NCBI GenBank assembly: GCA_002428525.1
Contig: DIWU01000019.1
Coordinates: forward strand, 1 to 45,172
DNA: 45,172 bases
DNA from: a bacterium UBP14_UBA6098
Lineage (GTDB): Bacteria > UBP14 > UBA6098
Reading direction: 5' to 3'
Both the position numbers and the translations under genes were made by a program. The notes below the pieces were generated by a model. That model searched no databases and had not been told where the DNA came from. It saw only the letters and a program-made list of their open reading frames with translations. Below, piece after piece: positions 42,710-45,172 of this stretch. Numbering within the stretch: position 1 is the stretch's first letter; each line of letters opens with the position of its first letter.

Positions 42710-43038
42710 GACTTTGCGAAAGGAAACATCGCCCACATGACCCATCGACGGCCAAAATATCCCCCGTCGGAACCGCCCGCGCCCGCGACGCCTCCCCCAT
42801 GGCGCGAGGGAGAACAACCCCCCCGCCCCGCGCGCCTTCCGGCGCGTTCTCCGAGGCGATATTCCGCTCCGCGAGGACGGGAAACGGCTTCTTTGGGTGG
42901 GGCGAGCCGGTCGTCGAGGCGTTCGAGGCCGGATTTTGGGCGGTTTCCGGCGCGACAGCCGGGTTTAACAGCGCGCGCGGGGCGGTTGTTCGGTCGCGGA
43001 GGGCGATTTACCCCTCCTTCGGCACAATCGATCCCTTT

Positions 43039-43248
43039 TTCGACTCAATTGATGAAATCAATCGGGTGGAAGGAGCCGTCAAATGCCCAAAATAGGCGAT
43101 CAATTGGGTAGAATGAGCAATCAATCGGGTAGAATGAGCGGTCAATTGACCGGAAGGAGCGCTCGATTGGCCGGCGCAACGGGTGGATTGGCCTCGATGA
43201 GCGGTCAAAAGGGCGGAATGAGCGGTAGAACGGCCATAAAGACTCGAC
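43039..43248 (+). repeat. 21-bp degenerate tandem array D, about 10 units
   Basis: Units of the type AATTGGGTAGAATGAGCAAT, AATCGGGTAGAATGAGCGGT and GATTGGCCTCGATGAGCGGT, each 21 bp. Related to array B by shared strings up to 17 bases, in the opposite orientation. GC-rich sequence upstream to about 42880 may be older, more decayed units. The array ends about 80 bases before the RNase H-SWIM gene. Confidence 0.9.
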
Positions 43249-43278
43249 CCTCGCCCTGAATTTTGAAAGAATTGAACT

Positions 43279-43299
43279 CCCCCGCGAAAGTCGCGGGGG
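43279..43299 (+). promoter_or_regulatory. Strong hairpin before the RNase H-SWIM gene
   Basis: CCCCCGCGA, loop AAG, TCGCGGGGG: a 9-bp perfect stem without a following T run, 28 bases before the start codon. It may block the ribosome site in the leader or mark the end of the array. Confidence 0.6.
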
Positions 43300-43326
43300 G
43301 GAAACAAAAACAAACAAGGAGAAGAA

Positions 43327-44121
43327 ATGACAAATGGTGAGGAAGAATTCCAAATACCACAAGCATGGCTTGAAAAACCTCCTGGAATCGATGAAATCCC
43401 AGAATGCTGTTTTATTGTCCAAACAGATGCGGGTTTTAAAAACGGGATTACTGGTGTATCCGTAATAATAAGAACAAATGGACATGAATACAACCCAGTT
43501 GAATATACCGCAAGGAGCAAAGGACCACATCACGCAGAAATGACCGCAATTAAAAAAGCCCTAATAAGGTTAAACGGGATAAAAAAACAAAAAAATCTTG
43601 TGTTGATTTATTCCGACTCTAAATATGCTTGTCGTTTAATATTAGGCCATTGGCAACCTCAGCGTAGCTACATCAAGAATTGCAAGAGTGAAGTTGAAAA
43701 CCTTTGCACAAACACAGACTGTGATGTTTACCTTATAAACATAAGAAATAAATACAACAAGAGGGTGGATAGAAGAGCGTTAAAGGCAAGAGAATCAGAA
43801 GAGCAAAGAAAACTAGAGCAGATTGAGAAAAGAATTGAGAAGGTTGAATCTGCAATTATGAGATCGCGCGTGATTTTAATCAATGAAACCCAAGGAAGAT
43901 ATTACGCAAGTCCGAAAATTGGGGGGTTCCTTCCTGGAAATTTAGTAAGTCTGAATCCTCCTTCCTGTAATTGCCCATGGTGGCAAAATAATTGGGGAAA
44001 TAAAAGTGAGGTCATTAAGAATGCTCGATCATTACCATGCAAGCATATGTGCGCGCTTGCAGAGCATCTCGGGCTTGATATTTATGAAATATTCGACCAT
44101 CAAATAACCAGAAATGATTAA
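43327..44121 (+). CDS. RNase HI-like domain fused to a SWIM zinc finger
   Basis: A 264-residue protein. Residues 27-155 form an RNase H fold with all four acidic residues in place: D34 (VQTDAGFKNG), E71 (HHAEMTAIKKAL), D97 (IYSDSKYACRL) and D148 (NKRVDRRALKA). A coiled linker (150-180) leads to a SWIM zinc finger: C214-x-C216 (PPSCNCPWW) and C238-x-H240 (LPCKHMC). RNase HI cuts RNA in RNA-DNA hybrids; SWIM modules bind DNA or proteins. I do not know this combination as a named family. AAGGAG precedes the ATG. The zinc-ribbon gene follows, with start overlap. AT-rich compared with neighbours. Confidence 0.85.
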   Translation: MTNGEEEFQIPQAWLEKPPGIDEIPECCFIVQTDAGFKNGITGVSVIIRTNGHEYNPVEYTARSKGPHHAEMTAIKKALIRLNGIKKQKNLVLIYSDSKYACRLILGHWQPQRSYIKNCKSEVENLCTNTDCDVYLINIRNKYNKRVDRRALKARESEEQRKLEQIEKRIEKVESAIMRSRVILINETQGRYYASPKIGGFLPGNLVSLNPPSCNCPWWQNNWGNKSEVIKNARSLPCKHMCALAEHLGLDIYEIFDHQITRND

Positions 44122-44131
44122 AGGAGACAAA

Positions 44132-44416
44132 ATGGCAAAATGCCCGAACTGTCAGTGTACTGTTTTTTTCGACTGGATTGCGAGCTTTGGAACTACTGGC
44201 CCAGTATCAATAATTTATTGTTCCAATTGCATGACAGCGATCGGTGTTGTTCCGAATTTCGAATATCAAACAGAGCGTTTAAAAGAGATTGTTAATACCG
44301 AGATAAAAAAAGTATTAAAAGAGCATCGAATCGATGTTTCAACAATGCAAAAAATTTTCGCTAATCTCGATGATTCGAACAATGGAATCAATGAAATTCT
44401 TAAGAAACTTAGATAA
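44132..44416 (+). CDS. Small zinc-ribbon protein
   Basis: A 94-residue protein. MAKCPNCQCTVFFDWIASFG and IIYCSNCMTAIGVV give two CxxC knuckles, a zinc ribbon, followed by a helical tail (IVNTEIKKVLKEHRID). GGAG lies before the ATG at 44132, which is preferred to the ATG at 44114 that overlaps the RNase H gene. It is likely co-translated with the RNase H-SWIM protein and may act with it on nucleic acid. Family not recognised. Confidence 0.72.
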   Translation: MAKCPNCQCTVFFDWIASFGTTGPVSIIYCSNCMTAIGVVPNFEYQTERLKEIVNTEIKKVLKEHRIDVSTMQKIFANLDDSNNGINEILKKLR

Positions 44417-44462
44417 CCTCAAACCCCCGAACGATAACTAAACCTTTCCCGAAGGAGGGATT

Positions 44463-45172
44463 ATGCTGATTTTTCTGGACAACAACTGCGGGCGGGATTT
44501 CCTCGCGCTTCGCACCGCGCGACTTCTCGCCATCAAAACCTATATCATGGCGTGGAAGGACATCCTGATGATCCCCGACCACCTTGTGAACTGGGGGCTT
44601 GCGGCCTACGACAGATGGGTCGCGGCGCTCGGCAAATCGCAGGCCGAGATGGGCGAAGAGCGCGTCGCCTACGAGCAGATGCACACTGCGGACGAGTTGA
44701 CCTTCGCCTACTACGCCAAGTGCAAGGCGCTGATTCTGGACACCTACGGAATGGACAGCGCGAAGCTCACAATCTACGGCGTCGAGGGGCGATTCCCGCA
44801 GGACCGCAAGCGCCGAATCGCCGCGGTTCAGGACCTGATTCACGGCCATGCGAGGCTTGTCGCGACCGGCGACCCCGATGTTCTGCCGCCTGCTTTCATT
44901 GCGAAATTGCAGGGGTATTTCGACGCCTCGAACCTCGCTTTCTCGAATTATGTTCTCAAGGAAAGCCCCGAGGCGCGGACGGCGGTGGATGAGCAGGATG
45001 CGCTTTTCAACGAGGACACGGAGATGCTTCGAGTGCTGTATTCGTGGGTGCTGATGACGTGGGCGAAAAGCGAGCCGAACCTTGTGCAGTTGGGTTTTGC
45101 GCCGCTGTCCGAAGAGGGTCAGGGCGGCAGTGGGGGGAATATGCCCGCGGTGCCGGAGGGGTTCGAGTTGAA
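44463..45172 (+). CDS. Helical/FN3-type protein, cut by right window edge
   Basis: The frame is open from the ATG at 44463 to the edge, 236 residues. GGAGG precedes the start. The N-terminal 215 residues are helical (LAAYDRWVAALGKSQAEMGE). The segment SEPNLVQLGFAPLSEEGQGG matches the end of the helical part of the protein at 21305 (DPRLLELGFVPKS), and the following Gly-rich linker and MPAVPEGFEL mark the entry to an FN3-like domain beyond the edge. It is GC-rich, unlike the two genes before it. A paralog in the same relative position as at 21305: array, AT-rich cargo, helical/FN3 gene. Confidence 0.78.
   Translation, partial: MLIFLDNNCGRDFLALRTARLLAIKTYIMAWKDILMIPDHLVNWGLAAYDRWVAALGKSQAEMGEERVAYEQMHTADELTFAYYAKCKALILDTYGMDSAKLTIYGVEGRFPQDRKRRIAAVQDLIHGHARLVATGDPDVLPPAFIAKLQGYFDASNLAFSNYVLKESPEARTAVDEQDALFNEDTEMLRVLYSWVLMTWAKSEPNLVQLGFAPLSEEGQGGSGGNMPAVPEGFEL

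Noticed and set aside
42587..43111. Pro/Arg-rich open frames in 42.6-43.1 kb
   Set aside because: They cross a dispersed repeat and array D units and have no recognisable domain; GC-rich composition explains their length.

Overview
The window looks like a piece of chromosome from a Gram-negative bacterium of the FCB / candidate-phylum type. I infer this from secreted proteins that end in a Por-type (type IX secretion-like) C-terminal sorting domain with the motif PNPFNS, from a beta-barrel-like protein ending in an aromatic strand, and from the NfnAB-type flavoprotein pair. No 16S gene or other phylogenetic marker is present, so the phylum cannot be fixed. Core genes are moderately GC-rich. 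Several islands are clearly AT-richer. Where I can read promoters they follow a plain sigma-70 pattern, TTGACA or TTGACT, 17 bp, TATATT or TAAAAT.

Region by region. 1-5.1 kb: two exported proteins on the minus strand (a propeller-like protein cut by the window edge, and an M1 metallopeptidase carrying a sorting domain), two small envelope genes and fxsA. 5.2-11 kb: the nfnAB electron-bifurcating pair, a membrane GAF protein with a dead GGDEF domain, and a TPR lipoprotein. 11-19.5 kb: more exported proteins with sorting domains (one is an M23-like peptidase), a frameshifted PD-(D/E)xK nuclease gene, and a DUF4282 gene. 19.6-22.9 kb: a 21-bp tandem repeat array, three AT-rich genes, a helical/FN3 protein, then a 544-bp segment bounded by perfect 30-bp inverted repeats. 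22.9-26.8 kb: a B12-binding radical SAM protein, a truncated DUF523/DUF1722 gene, two more 21-bp arrays, a peptidase fragment and a small zinc protein. 26.9-34.1 kb: a type III restriction-modification island (Mod, a GIY-YIG protein bracketed by dRS3-like repeats, a Bro-N protein, a Res helicase and a separate Res nuclease), closed by a large serine recombinase next to tRNA-Ser(GCT). 34.4-40.2 kb: tadA, DUF4180, a glycine-zipper protein, then an lpd / DUF1573 / double-thioredoxin-CcdA operon and tRNA-Ser(GGA). 40.2-45.2 kb: another 21-bp array, a decayed propeller gene, a nuclease remnant, a small membrane protein, another 21-bp array, an RNase H-SWIM fusion, a zinc-ribbon protein and a second helical/FN3 protein cut by the right edge.

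The most unusual theme is a dispersed family of degenerate 21-bp tandem arrays, five in 45 kb. They occur on both strands and in different reading frames. In two places (19.6-22.3 kb and 43.0-45.2 kb) an array is followed by short AT-rich cargo genes of unlike content and then by a member of the same GC-rich helical/FN3 family. This suggests a recurring cassette layout in which cargo is exchanged between the array and the FN3 gene. The idea is an inference from one window and needs a genome-wide repeat search. A second theme is palindromic repeats inserted in frame into genes, and decayed genes beside them.
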